A DNA stretch of 64,000 nucleotides from Corynebacterium comes (lineage in GTDB: Bacteria; Actinomycetota; Actinomycetes; Mycobacteriales; Mycobacteriaceae): positions 992,001 through 1,056,000 of the forward strand of contig NZ_CP046453.1 in assembly GCF_009734405.1 (NCBI RefSeq). Direction: 5' to 3'. Made by a program: the position numbers and the translations under genes. The notes below the pieces were generated by a model. It searched no databases. It was not told the origin of the DNA and was given only the letters and a program-made list of their open reading frames with translations. Shown here piece by piece: positions 54,745 through 63,455 of this stretch (its first letter is position 1; each line of letters begins with the position of its first letter).

Positions 54745-57681
54745 TCACGAGATAGTGGAGCGGACATTGGTGGTCAGATAATCGTAAAGGCTCTGTTCGA
54801 CGGGAGTGAACAGATCAAGATTCATCGTTACAACATTCAACGGCTTACCGTCAGGGCCAGGCATCTTTTCGTTCTGCTGGTTGTGGGACTCGACTTTTCC
54901 CAAGTAGTAGAAATCGTTCCCTTCAGCGTCATCCTTCTTAACTAAGAGATGGAGGTCATCTTCATTGTTAATGATCGGCCGCAGTTCTGGGCTGAGAAGG
55001 GTGCGTCTCGACCTGCTATACCAATGCATGGTTTGAGGACTAATGAACTCGTCGCCGTATTTAGTGCTTTCCGCTACATCTGCATTCTTATGGTAAGTGA
55101 CGAAGATTGGGCAGGTCGAAGTAGCATCGTCTCGTTTGTACCCGTACAGGGTGCTTTCTTGATTTCTCGGCCAGTTGAGAAGTCGACAAACTTCACGCCG
55201 AGAGTACATTGACCCTTTTTTGAGATTGCCGGACCAGTAACCTCGCTCGCGCGAGAGGAAAAGGCCAGTTTCGAGGATGTCATCAACGTGGCTCTTGAAT
55301 ATCTCTGTGGACATGCGGTCGTCGGCTGATTCACTCTCGTAGAGACGGCGGAAATCATCGCTGAGGCGATATCCACTCGCATCGGAGATTATGAGCGGGG
55401 AGCCCCCAAACTTCTTGACCTGGGCCTCGGTGTAAAACGCTAGTGAAAGAACACGCTCGACAGAGTTCAGGGTCAAGTTATCAGAGTTCATGCTTTTCAT
55501 CTCGAGAAGGCGAACAAACTCATCCCGGGTAACGAACTCTTTGTCGATCAGCTCGCGGAGCAAGAAAAGCTCGTGTGGCCGCTTTCCGCTAAGAATCTCA
55601 CCCGATAGGAATGCCAAGATGGGTGCTTCTTCTGAATCGGGCGCATGGTCCACGAACTTGAGATCTTTGAGCAGTTGCCAATAGCTCTTTAGATTGGAAA
55701 CGCTGTCATAAGCCGATGCAAGAAGCACAGGGTCGACCGTGTCGAAACGGGCGAAGTCGAAGAGCGTCGGTATTCGACCTAGGCGGTTGATCAGCTGCTG
55801 GATATCTTTTTTGAAGATCTGCTTTCCCACGAGACGTGCCTTGCTCAACGACTCTAGGATTCGATGTTGGGCAATCGCATCGAAGTTCACGCTGGAGACA
55901 CCGGCGATGGTGTTCGTGGAGTTGTTATCCAGCAGGTTCTTTCGAATCGAGTCTTTATTCCGCGAGTTGTCACCGAAAAGTGCCACCGGAATGAGGTAGT
56001 TGTTTGCATAGTTACCGATGAAGTCGATGACTCGAAGATGGTCCTTGCCCGGGGCCTTGCGGAGGCCGCGCCCAAGCTGCTGGGTGAAAATGATGCTGGA
56101 TTGAGTGCCACGAAGCATTACCACTTGGTTCACGAGCGGAATATCGATTCCTTCGTTGAAGATGTCAACGGTCAGGATGTAGTCGATCTCGCCGTTCTCA
56201 AGTTTCTCGATGACCAGCTCGCGTTGGGCGGCTGAGTCCTCGCCGGTGAGGACCGTAGTTCTCAGTCTTTGCCCGTTGAGGGAGGACTGGTTGAACAACT
56301 TGGAGAGTTCCTGAGCCTCGTCCTTCCGACTACAGAACATCAGCCCCTTCACGTCGGTGGGGTGGCCGTACTGACGAAGCATCTTGAGAACGTGCTTCAC
56401 TCGCTCTTCGGCAATGAGGTTTCTCAGCTGTGCGACGTCGTCGATGGTCTCGTTTTCATCGTCTACGAAGTCGGTGACTCCGTAATAATGGAAGGGGACG
56501 AGCATCTGCTCTTCGAGAGCTTCATGGAGGCGGATCTCGAAGGGGACGTTGTAGTCGAAAAGTTCGAAGACGTTGAACCCATCAGTTCGCTCTGGCGTTG
56601 CAGTCAGCCCAAGGAGGAACGACGGGGTGAGGTGGTCAATGATTCTGCGATAGGTGTCAGCACCTGCGCGATGGACCTCATCGATGATGATGTAGTCGAA
56701 GGTCTCAGGGGAGAATGCCTCGAGAGTCTCCCCGCGAGACAGGGACTGCACTGTAGAAAAGAGGTACTTCCGATCAGTCTGGCGAATATTGCCGACCAGT
56801 TTTCCGAACTGGTTGGTATCTTCTTCCAGGACACGCTGGAATTCGTTCATCGCCTTGTTGAGGATCTGTTCGCGGTGAGCGAGGAAGAGGATTCGCTTTG
56901 GCTTTGCGGCCCGAACGGCGAGAGCTGCAAGGATCGTCTTTCCGGTACCCGTAGCGGAAATGATGACTGCCTTGTCTTCCCCTAGCTCTCGGAGATCCCG
57001 AAGCGATTCCAGTGCTCGCACTTGCATGTCGTTCGGATAGATCCGCCCATCTGGGGATGTTTTGACGGGGGAGTCGCCATCTGGAACGAGGACGGGGCGG
57101 AAGGTGCGGTTCTTCTCGTAATGGGAGATCCACTCTTGTGTGAGTTCAACGGATCGTCTCTTCTGCCGTTCAACTGCGTCTTCGAGTTGAAGAGCGATAT
57201 CGCCATCTGGGAAAGCGGAAAATCGGAGGTTCCATTCTTGGTTCACTAGAAGAGCATTATCGGTGAGGTTCGAGCTTCCGACGATGGCAGTGATGCCGTC
57301 TTCACGGTGGAATATGTAGCCCTTCGCGTGGAAACCGCGGTCGACATCTTCGTGGATGACGGTTCGGACGTTTTCAAGCAGCAGGAGCTCGCGGAATACA
57401 GCAGGGTCGTTGAAGTCTAAGTAGTTGGAGGTGATGATTTCGCCAGTTCCGCTGAACTGGAGAAGGGCCTCCTTCAGTAGAGCAAGGCCGCGGCTGCTGA
57501 TGAACGCGACGGAGAATACGAAGTGCCTGGCCCGAGACAGTTCCTGCCGAATCGCGTGCAGCATCTTCTCTTCATCATTGTTTGCGATGAGGAGCGGGTT
57601 GAGGAGCTGCTCAGACTGGGTAGCTGCGTCAAGGAATCCGAAAGCGGTGTCGCGACTGAGTGTGGTGTTCGAGCGTTTCAT
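54745..57681 (-). CDS. PLD nuclease - SF2 helicase - DUF3427 fusion
   Basis: A 978-residue protein with three parts: a phospholipase D-type nuclease domain (about 40-180; HAK at 118-120 and GSSN at 135-138), a superfamily 2 helicase (Walker A ATGTGKT at 243-249, DEVH at 334-337, TATPERTDG, late QQLGRGLRKAPG motif VI), and a C-terminal DUF3427 region. Such proteins are typical of restriction-like and anti-phage loci. Start: ATG at 57681, overlapping the NUDIX stop (TAATG), so translation is coupled. In sampled lines the GC content is about 47-48%, well below the flanks. A DNA- or RNA-degrading role in genome defence is likely, unproven. Confidence 0.9.
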   Translation of the reverse strand: MKRSNTTLSRDTAFGFLDAATQSEQLLNPLLIANNDEEKMLHAIRQELSRARHFVFSVAFISSRGLALLKEALLQFSGTGEIITSNYLDFNDPAVFRELLLLENVRTVIHEDVDRGFHAKGYIFHREDGITAIVGSSNLTDNALLVNQEWNLRFSAFPDGDIALQLEDAVERQKRRSVELTQEWISHYEKNRTFRPVLVPDGDSPVKTSPDGRIYPNDMQVRALESLRDLRELGEDKAVIISATGTGKTILAALAVRAAKPKRILFLAHREQILNKAMNEFQRVLEEDTNQFGKLVGNIRQTDRKYLFSTVQSLSRGETLEAFSPETFDYIIIDEVHRAGADTYRRIIDHLTPSFLLGLTATPERTDGFNVFELFDYNVPFEIRLHEALEEQMLVPFHYYGVTDFVDDENETIDDVAQLRNLIAEERVKHVLKMLRQYGHPTDVKGLMFCSRKDEAQELSKLFNQSSLNGQRLRTTVLTGEDSAAQRELVIEKLENGEIDYILTVDIFNEGIDIPLVNQVVMLRGTQSSIIFTQQLGRGLRKAPGKDHLRVIDFIGNYANNYLIPVALFGDNSRNKDSIRKNLLDNNSTNTIAGVSSVNFDAIAQHRILESLSKARLVGKQIFKKDIQQLINRLGRIPTLFDFARFDTVDPVLLASAYDSVSNLKSYWQLLKDLKFVDHAPDSEEAPILAFLSGEILSGKRPHELFLLRELIDKEFVTRDEFVRLLEMKSMNSDNLTLNSVERVLSLAFYTEAQVKKFGGSPLIISDASGYRLSDDFRRLYESESADDRMSTEIFKSHVDDILETGLFLSRERGYWSGNLKKGSMYSRREVCRLLNWPRNQESTLYGYKRDDATSTCPIFVTYHKNADVAESTKYGDEFISPQTMHWYSRSRRTLLSPELRPIINNEDDLHLLVKKDDAEGNDFYYLGKVESHNQQNEKMPGPDGKPLNVVTMNLDLFTPVEQSLYDYLTTNVRSTIS

Positions 57682-58079
57682 TAGCCGAGCTGTTCGGCAA
57701 TGATCTTGACCGCAGGGATGTCGGCTGGGGCCCAATTTAGTGTGTGCAGCTCAGAGGCCGGTACCCATCGGATCTCCTCGTGCTCTGTGAGCTGCGGATC
57801 TCCCTCGATGAGCTTGCAGAAGTATGTCGAGAGAATGACGGTGCCGAAGTCATACTCGTATTCCGTAGTGGTGATGTGAGCACCGACGGCCGCCTGACAG
57901 AGAAGCTCCTCCTCCAGTTCTCGGGCGAGTGACTCTTCGGGGGTTTCTCCGGCTTCAATCTTCCCTCCCGGGAACTCCCAGAAGCCGGGAAGCGCTTTAC
58001 CTGGGCCGCGCCGAGCTGCGAGAACTTTGTCTCCATCAGTCAGAACTGCCCCTGTTACGTTGATGCGCTTCTTCACCAT
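57681..58079 (-). CDS. MutT-like NUDIX hydrolase (defence-operon partner)
   Basis: A 132-residue NUDIX hydrolase. The Nudix box GKIEAGETPEESLARELEEELL is complete at about 39-60, and the protein looks like MutT/8-oxo-dGTP or CTP pyrophosphohydrolases (RINVTGAVLTDGDKVLAARR, then LPGFWEFPGG). The ATG at 58079 has GAGGAG upstream; a longer open frame exists to 58145. The stop overlaps the helicase ATG by 1 nt (TAATG), so both proteins are made from one mRNA. This tight NUDIX/DUF3427 pairing suggests the NUDIX enzyme makes or clears a nucleotide used by the helicase-nuclease. Confidence 0.9.
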   Translation of the reverse strand: MVKKRINVTGAVLTDGDKVLAARRGPGKALPGFWEFPGGKIEAGETPEESLARELEEELLCQAAVGAHITTTEYEYDFGTVILSTYFCKLIEGDPQLTEHEEIRWVPASELHTLNWAPADIPAVKIIAEQLG

Positions 58080-58229
58080 TGCTCCTCGGTTCACACTGTT
58101 GGATCGGCCCATACTAGCACGGTGAGCAGGGGTTTCTTCCTGCATCGCTTGCAGCCCTATGCGTTTGGGCGGGTGATGACTCTGCAGAGACGTGAACCCC
58201 GCCCTTTTTCGTACAAAGCACGGATGGGC

Positions 58230-58247
58230 GGGGCGTCGAGAAGCGGG
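58230..58247 (+). repeat. intergenic 18-bp repeat, copy 2
   Basis: GGGGCGTCGAGAAGCGGG, identical to the copy at 61043-61060, lying between the NUDIX gene and the beta-helix gene at the outer edge of the lower-GC island. Confidence 0.55.
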
Positions 58248-58263
58248 CAGTGCTCAGAATCCC

Positions 58264-59241
58264 TTAGGAAGACATCCCGAATGCCGGCTGCTGACCAGTC
58301 CTGCGGTCGTTGGCGCAACCGCCGTCGATAAGCTCGGCGCCGCGCTGGCCGTTGAGGGTGCCACGCTCGCCGGCGATGTAGCCGCCGGTGGAGCAGGTCA
58401 GGCCGTAGTCGCGGTTGGGGGTGTTGGTGGTGTTGCCCTTGACCTGGGAGGGGGCCTCGTTGTTGATGGGTTCGAAGCTCACGTCCGAGCCGTTGGTCGC
58501 CCGGATGCCGTCACCGGCGTTGTTGTTGATGGCGTTGTCGTAGACCTCGGCGTGAGAGCCGCGATCGACCTCGACGCCGTGGCCGGCGTTGTCGGAGATG
58601 TCGTTGCCGGAGATCCATGCGCCGGACCACTGTTTGACGATGATTCCCGGGCCGTCATTGTCCTTGATCGTGTTCGGCAGGTGTCCGCGGGTGGGCGCGG
58701 TGAAGCCGATGCGGGCGTAGGAATTCTCCTGGATGTTGATGCCGTAGCCGAGGTTGCCGGTGATGGTGTTGCCGCCGATCTGACCGGTGGAGTCCTTGTC
58801 CAGGTGGATCGCGCCGGCGCTGTCGGTGATGGTGTTGTCCACGATCGTCGCCGAGGCCGGTCCGGAGAGGTGCACGGCGTGCGCGCCGCCGGTGATCGTC
58901 AATCCTTTGAGGGTGAGTCCTGTGCCCTCGACGAAGAAGGTGAAGGACGCGGGACCGGTCGGGGGAGCGGAGGCGTCGGGGCCGGCGACGGTGGCGGTGC
59001 CCCGGCCGTCGATGGTCAGGTTCGTGGAGGTGCGCGGCACGAACACGGCTTCGTCACAGGTGCCGGACACCTGGAGGGTGGTGCCGTTGGCGGCCGCGAG
59101 GACGGCATCCGCCAGAGATTCGCTCGAGCAGTCGACGTTCACGGGGGTGGCGGTGGCAGAGGGGGAGAGGGCGACGAGCACGCTCAGTGCGATGGCGGGC
59201 ACGGTGAGCAGGGAAGACAGCTTGCGGAGGGTGATGGCCAC
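58264..59241 (-). CDS. secreted right-handed parallel beta-helix protein
   Basis: A 325-residue secreted protein. A signal peptide (about 1-33) ends at ATA-TPVNV. The mature part is a pectate-lyase-like beta-helix with short asparagine-rich turns: LTIDGRGTATVAG, LTLKGLTITGGAHAVHLSG, TIVDNTITDSAGAIHLD, IGGNTITGNLGYGI, WISGNDISDNAGHGVEV. Two cysteine pairs may be disulfides. The function is unknown; related folds include carbohydrate-active enzymes and surface adhesins. The GTG at 59241 has AAGGAG upstream; the frame is open to 59304. An operator-like palindrome overlaps its promoter. Confidence 0.82.
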   Translation of the reverse strand: MAITLRKLSSLLTVPAIALSVLVALSPSATATPVNVDCSSESLADAVLAAANGTTLQVSGTCDEAVFVPRTSTNLTIDGRGTATVAGPDASAPPTGPASFTFFVEGTGLTLKGLTITGGAHAVHLSGPASATIVDNTITDSAGAIHLDKDSTGQIGGNTITGNLGYGINIQENSYARIGFTAPTRGHLPNTIKDNDGPGIIVKQWSGAWISGNDISDNAGHGVEVDRGSHAEVYDNAINNNAGDGIRATNGSDVSFEPINNEAPSQVKGNTTNTPNRDYGLTCSTGGYIAGERGTLNGQRGAELIDGGCANDRRTGQQPAFGMSS

Positions 59242-59321
59242 GGAGGTTTCTCCTTGAGGATTTTCAGGGAAGGCAGTGGAAGGATTTCTCATCACAGAAG
59301 GCATCTGGCTGTGACCTATTG

Positions 59322-59353
59322 CACGCTACATTTGGTATGTCATTATGACAATC
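59322..59353 (-). promoter_or_regulatory. promoter and palindromic operator of the beta-helix gene
   Basis: On the minus strand TTGTCA and TAGCGT lie 17 nt apart, a good -35/-10 pair. The 13-bp palindrome TGTCATTATGACA (59338-59350) overlaps the -35 region, where a repressor or activator could bind. No known regulator motif is assigned with confidence; it somewhat resembles Fur/Zur-type sites. Confidence 0.5.
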
Positions 59354-59394
59354 ATTCTTGGGGTACGGGGGTGGTTCCTAGGTGAGGAAAGGAG

Positions 59395-59492
59395 AAGGGC
59401 GCGATCTCCACACCGCAATCACCGACAGAAAGCTCCGTATGTTCGAGAGCATGTACTTGTCTGAGTGATCGCGCCGTTGAGATCGCGCCCTT
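59395..59492. repeat. 98-bp element with perfect 14-bp terminal inverted repeats
   Basis: AAGGGCGCGATCTC (59395-59408) is exactly the reverse complement of GAGATCGCGCCCTT (59479-59492). The inside is 70 bp with no gene; a second copy of GATCGCGCC (59467-59475) stands beside the right arm. It could be a small MITE or a remnant of an insertion sequence. No target duplication was seen. Confidence 0.45.
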
Positions 59493-59520
59493 TGGCTGCA
59501 GGTCCCGCAGCTCCCGGAGT

Positions 59521-60933
59521 TTAGACAGCCACCCCCTGCACCTTCGGCCTGCCCGTCACGTAGTAGAGCGCCGTCATCAGCACGAGGAAGCCGACGCCGA
59601 CGCCGAGGGCGAGGTGGTACTGGTCGAGCCAGAGCATGATGCCGAAGGTGAAGATGATGAAGGCGATGGCGAAGTACTGGCCGTAGGGCCAGAAGGGGAC
59701 CGGGAACTTCAGCTCGGTCACTTCCACCGGACTCATGTGGCGTCGGGAAGCGACCTGCGCCAGCAGGATCATCAGCCACACGTAGATGGTGGCGAAGGTG
59801 GCCAGCGAGGCCACGATCTCGAAGACCCGGTCAGGCAGCATCGCGTTGAGGATCGTGCCCAGAACGAGGGTGAGCAGCAGGATGGCGGTGGTCATCACGG
59901 GAACGCCGCGGAGGGTGCGGGCCATGGCGCGCGGCGCGAGGTTCTGCTTGGCCAGGCCGGTGAGCACGCGGCCGGCGCCGAAGAGGTCGGCGTTGATGGC
60001 GGACAGCGCCGCGGTGATGACCACGGCGTTGAGCAGCGCGGCCGCCCAGTTGACGCCGAGGGTGTCGAAGATCTGGACGAAGGGGGACTCCTCGCCGGTG
60101 ATGGTGCGCCACGGGTTCAGTGCCAGGATGACCAGGATCGCGCCGACGTAGAAGAGCAGGATGCGGGCGGGGACGGTGTTCACGGCACGCGGGATGGCGC
60201 GCTCCGGGTCCTCGGCCTCGACGCCGGCCACGCCGATGATCTCGGTGCCGCCGAAGGCGAAGAGCACCAGGATGAAGGCGGCGATCATGCCCTCGACGCC
60301 GTTGGGGAGGAAGCCGCCGTCGTTCCAGAGGTTGTCCAGGCCGACGTTCTGGGCGGAGTCACCGAGCCCGAAGGTGAGGATGGCCGCACCGCCGATGATC
60401 ATGGCCACGACCGCCCCGACCTTGATGATGGTGAACACGAACTCCAGCTCACCGAAGCTGCGCACGCTGGCCAGGTTCGCGGCGCCGACGATGAGCAGCG
60501 TCCCCGCCACCCACACCCACTGCTGGGTGTCCGGGAACCAGAAGCGCATGTAGATGGCGATGGCGGTGAGGTCGGCGAGGCAGACGATCATCATCTCGAA
60601 GGCGAACATCCAGCCCGTGATGTAGCCGGCCCAGCCGCCGAGATGCGCCCGGGTGTACTCGGCGAAGGAACCTGTCACCGGCATGCGCACGGCCATTTCG
60701 CCGAGCGCGCGGAGCATGAAGTACACCACCGCGCCGCCGAGCAGGTACACCAGAAGCACGGAGGGGCCGGCCGCCTGGATCGCGCCGGCCGAGCCGTAGA
60801 ACAGGCCCGTGCCGATCGCGGATCCCAGCGCGATGAAGTGGATGTGCCGGGCCTTCAGGCCGCGTCGTGTGACGACGGTCGTGGACTGCGCCGCAGCAGG
60901 TCCAGAGACCGGGGCAGCAGAGGTTTCGTTCAC
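59521..60933 (-). CDS. amino acid permease, APC superfamily
   Basis: A 470-residue membrane protein with twelve helices. The N-terminal signature is GLKARHIHFIALGSAIGTGL, followed by GSAGAIQAAGPSVLLVYLLG and later ILVLFAFGGTEIIGVAGVEA. This is the AnsP/CycA/ProY-type branch for neutral or other amino acids; the substrate cannot be told. The GTG at 60933 has AAAGGAT upstream. It is divergent from the DEAD-box gene with a 192-bp spacer. A related permease is at 11372-12760. Confidence 0.88.
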   Translation of the reverse strand: MNETSAAPVSGPAAAQSTTVVTRRGLKARHIHFIALGSAIGTGLFYGSAGAIQAAGPSVLLVYLLGGAVVYFMLRALGEMAVRMPVTGSFAEYTRAHLGGWAGYITGWMFAFEMMIVCLADLTAIAIYMRFWFPDTQQWVWVAGTLLIVGAANLASVRSFGELEFVFTIIKVGAVVAMIIGGAAILTFGLGDSAQNVGLDNLWNDGGFLPNGVEGMIAAFILVLFAFGGTEIIGVAGVEAEDPERAIPRAVNTVPARILLFYVGAILVILALNPWRTITGEESPFVQIFDTLGVNWAAALLNAVVITAALSAINADLFGAGRVLTGLAKQNLAPRAMARTLRGVPVMTTAILLLTLVLGTILNAMLPDRVFEIVASLATFATIYVWLMILLAQVASRRHMSPVEVTELKFPVPFWPYGQYFAIAFIIFTFGIMLWLDQYHLALGVGVGFLVLMTALYYVTGRPKVQGVAV

Positions 60934-61042
60934 GGGTGATCCTTTGCCGGGGGAGCTGTCGGGAAACTGGAAGAATTGCAGGTAATACCTTACGCCGGGG
61001 TGTGCGCGGGATGGAAGCCGCGGGACGGACGGGGAGGGTGAG

Positions 61043-61060
61043 GGGGCGTCGAGAAGCGGG
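61043..61060 (+). repeat. intergenic 18-bp repeat, copy 3
   Basis: GGGGCGTCGAGAAGCGGG, identical to the copy at 58230-58247. It lies between the permease start and the DEAD-box gene. Confidence 0.55.
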
Positions 61061-61125
61061 GTGCGACGCAGAACACCCACCATGAAATGGTCTTTTGGCT
61101 CGAAGTCGCGTACTCTGATCAGGCA

Positions 61126-63330
61126 ATGAGCAACAGTGATATCGCTACCGGCGGCGCAAACGAGCCGGATGACATGAATCTGTCGGAATCACAGAACAAC
61201 CCGCAGGGTGAAGCAGCGCAGGCTGCATCCGCCTCCACCGGGCCGCTGACAGTCGAGGATCTGATTGATCCCGACGTCCCGGCTCAGGCGGATCAGGACA
61301 CCAGGGACGCGGATACTTCTGAGGCTGCCGACTCCAGGACCGACAACCAGGTCCAGGACAGCGCTGAAAATGACAACACTGCAGAAGCAGACAAGAACGA
61401 AGCCTCAGAGGAGAAGGGTGAGGGCAACGGGTTCGACAACCTGGGCCTCCCCGACGCAGTCCTCCGTGCGGTGAAGAAGGTGGGTTACGAAACCCCCTCC
61501 GCAATTCAGGCTCAGACCATTCCCGTCCTCATGGAGGGCAACGATGTGGTCGGTCTCGCACAGACCGGCACCGGCAAGACGGCTGCGTTCGCGCTGCCGG
61601 TCCTGGCCCGCATCGACATCGAGGACCGTTCGCCGCAGGCGCTGGTCCTCGCACCGACCCGAGAGCTCGCGCTCCAGGTCGCCGATTCCTTCCAGTCCTT
61701 CGCGGATCACCTGGGCAAGATCAGCGTCCTGCCGATCTACGGTGGCCAGGCCTACGGCATTCAGCTGTCCGGTCTGCGTCGCGGCGCCCAGATCATCGTG
61801 GGTACCCCGGGTCGTGTCATCGACCACCTGGAGAAGGGCACCCTCGACATCTCCCGTCTGCGTTTCCTCGTCCTCGACGAGGCCGACGAGATGCTCAACA
61901 TGGGCTTCCAGGAGGATGTCGAGCGCATCCTGCGGGACACCCCGAGCGAGAAGCAGGTCGCACTGTTCTCGGCGACGATGCCCAACGGCATCCGTCGCAT
62001 CTCCAAGCAGTACCTGAATGACCCGCACGAGATCACGGTCAAGACCGAGACCCGGACCAGCACCAACATCACGCAGCGCTTCCTCAACGTCGCGCACCGC
62101 AACAAGCTGGACGCGATCACCCGCATCCTCGAGGTCACCGAGTTCGACGCCATGATCGTGTTCGTGCGTACGCGCCACGAGACCGAGGAGATCGCCGAGA
62201 AGCTGCGCGCCCGTGGATTCTCCGCGGCCGCCATCAACGGTGACATCGCCCAGGCACAGCGTGAGCGCACGATCGATCAGCTCAAGGACGGTCGCCTGGA
62301 CATCCTGGTCGCCACCGACGTCGCCGCCCGCGGCCTTGACGTCGATCGCATCAGCCACGTGTTCAACTTCGACATCCCGAATGACACCGAGTCCTACGTC
62401 CACCGCATCGGCCGCACCGGCCGTGCAGGCCGTTCCGGCGAGGCGATCCTCTTCGTCACCCCGCGTGAGCGCCGCATGGTGCGTGCCATCGAGCGCGCCA
62501 CCAACGCACCGCTCACCGAGATGGAGCTGCCTTCCGTGGACGACGTCAACGAGGCCCGCAAGGCCAAGTTCGCCGACACCATCACCGAGGCTCTTGAGTC
62601 CCAGCAGCTGGACGTGTTCCGCAAGCTGATCAAGCGTTACGCCGAGGAGAAGGATGTCCCGCTGGAGGACGTCGCCGCAGCCCTGGCTGCACAGGCCCAG
62701 GCCGGCTCCGACTTCCTGATGAAGGACCTGCCGCCGGAGCGTCGCCGCGAGCGTACCGACCGCGACGACCGTGGCAGCCGTGACCGCGATCGCGGTGAGC
62801 GCCGTGAAGGTGGTCGCTTCGAGGACCGGGGCGAGCGCCGTGAGCGTGCCCCCCGTTCCGACCGTGACGGTGACTTCACCACCTACCGCCTTGCGGTGGG
62901 CAAGCGTCAGAACGTCCGCCCGGGTGCCATCGTCGGCGCCCTGGCCAACGAGGGTGGCCTGTCCAGCAAGGACTTCGGCCGCATCACCATCGCCACCGAC
63001 CACACCCTGGTCGAGCTGCCCAAGGACATGGATCCCTCCGTCCTCGGCCGTCTGTCCGCAACCCGGATCTCCGGTCAGCTCATCAACATCGAGGCCGACT
63101 CCGGTGCCGTCCATCCCCCTCGTGGTGGTGGCGACCGTGGCGGTGACCGTGGCGGTTTCCGCGGCGGCGATCGTGGTGGATACCGCGGCGGCCGTGATGA
63201 CCGCGGTGGCGACCGTGGCGGTGACCGTGGTGGTTTCCGCGGCGCCCGTGATGATCGTGGTGGTTTCCGCGGCGGCCGTGATGACCGCGGTGGCGACCGT
63301 GGCGGCCGCTCCGGCGGCTGGCGCGACTAG
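61126..63330 (+). CDS. deaD: DEAD-box RNA helicase (DeaD/CsdA type) with RGG tail
   Basis: A 734-residue ATP-dependent RNA helicase. An acidic, low-complexity N-terminus (about 1-100) precedes the helicase core: Q motif around FDNLGLPDAVLRAVKKVGYE, AQTGTGKT at 145-152, DEAD at 251-254 and the late HRIGRTGRAGR motif VI. A DbpA-like RNA-binding domain follows (RLAVGKRQNVRPGAIVGALANE), and the C-terminus from about 668 is an arginine/glycine-rich tail (FRGGDRGGYRGGRDDRGG...) that can bind RNA and drive condensates. It acts in ribosome biogenesis and mRNA decay, mainly in the cold. TACTCT lies 9 nt before the ATG, so the leader is very short. A terminator follows. Confidence 0.93.
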   Translation: MSNSDIATGGANEPDDMNLSESQNNPQGEAAQAASASTGPLTVEDLIDPDVPAQADQDTRDADTSEAADSRTDNQVQDSAENDNTAEADKNEASEEKGEGNGFDNLGLPDAVLRAVKKVGYETPSAIQAQTIPVLMEGNDVVGLAQTGTGKTAAFALPVLARIDIEDRSPQALVLAPTRELALQVADSFQSFADHLGKISVLPIYGGQAYGIQLSGLRRGAQIIVGTPGRVIDHLEKGTLDISRLRFLVLDEADEMLNMGFQEDVERILRDTPSEKQVALFSATMPNGIRRISKQYLNDPHEITVKTETRTSTNITQRFLNVAHRNKLDAITRILEVTEFDAMIVFVRTRHETEEIAEKLRARGFSAAAINGDIAQAQRERTIDQLKDGRLDILVATDVAARGLDVDRISHVFNFDIPNDTESYVHRIGRTGRAGRSGEAILFVTPRERRMVRAIERATNAPLTEMELPSVDDVNEARKAKFADTITEALESQQLDVFRKLIKRYAEEKDVPLEDVAAALAAQAQAGSDFLMKDLPPERRRERTDRDDRGSRDRDRGERREGGRFEDRGERRERAPRSDRDGDFTTYRLAVGKRQNVRPGAIVGALANEGGLSSKDFGRITIATDHTLVELPKDMDPSVLGRLSATRISGQLINIEADSGAVHPPRGGGDRGGDRGGFRGGDRGGYRGGRDDRGGDRGGDRGGFRGARDDRGGFRGGRDDRGGDRGGRSGGWRD

Positions 63331-63344
63331 CACCGACTGACTCG

Positions 63345-63381
63345 ACCCCCGTCTTCTCCGATCCGGAGGAGACGGGGGTTT
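63345..63381 (+). terminator. terminator of the DEAD-box gene
   Basis: A long GC-rich stem (63345-63360 with 63364-63379, one wobble), a 3-nt loop ATC and a short T run (63379-63381), 14 nt after the stop codon. A classical intrinsic terminator. Confidence 0.85.
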
Positions 63382-63455
63382 CGTCGTCCCCCTGTTCGAG
63401 GCGGTGTGGGGAGGCTGCCCGGCCCATGTCGGGTCCGTGTGCTGGAATGGCACAC

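Noticed and set aside
54540..54755. A 71-codon frame between the ParA and helicase genes
   Set aside because: It crosses the ends of both neighbours, lacks a ribosome binding site and has no recognised motif; I regard the 149-bp gap as the ParA promoter.
59378..59779. A minus-strand frame over the 98-bp inverted-repeat element and the end of the permease
   Set aside because: Most of it is out of frame with the permease and has no family features; the inverted repeat is better read as an element.
63120..63330. DNA tandem repeats at the end of the DEAD-box gene
   Set aside because: They encode the in-frame RGG/DRGG tail of the helicase and are a protein repeat rather than a separate element.
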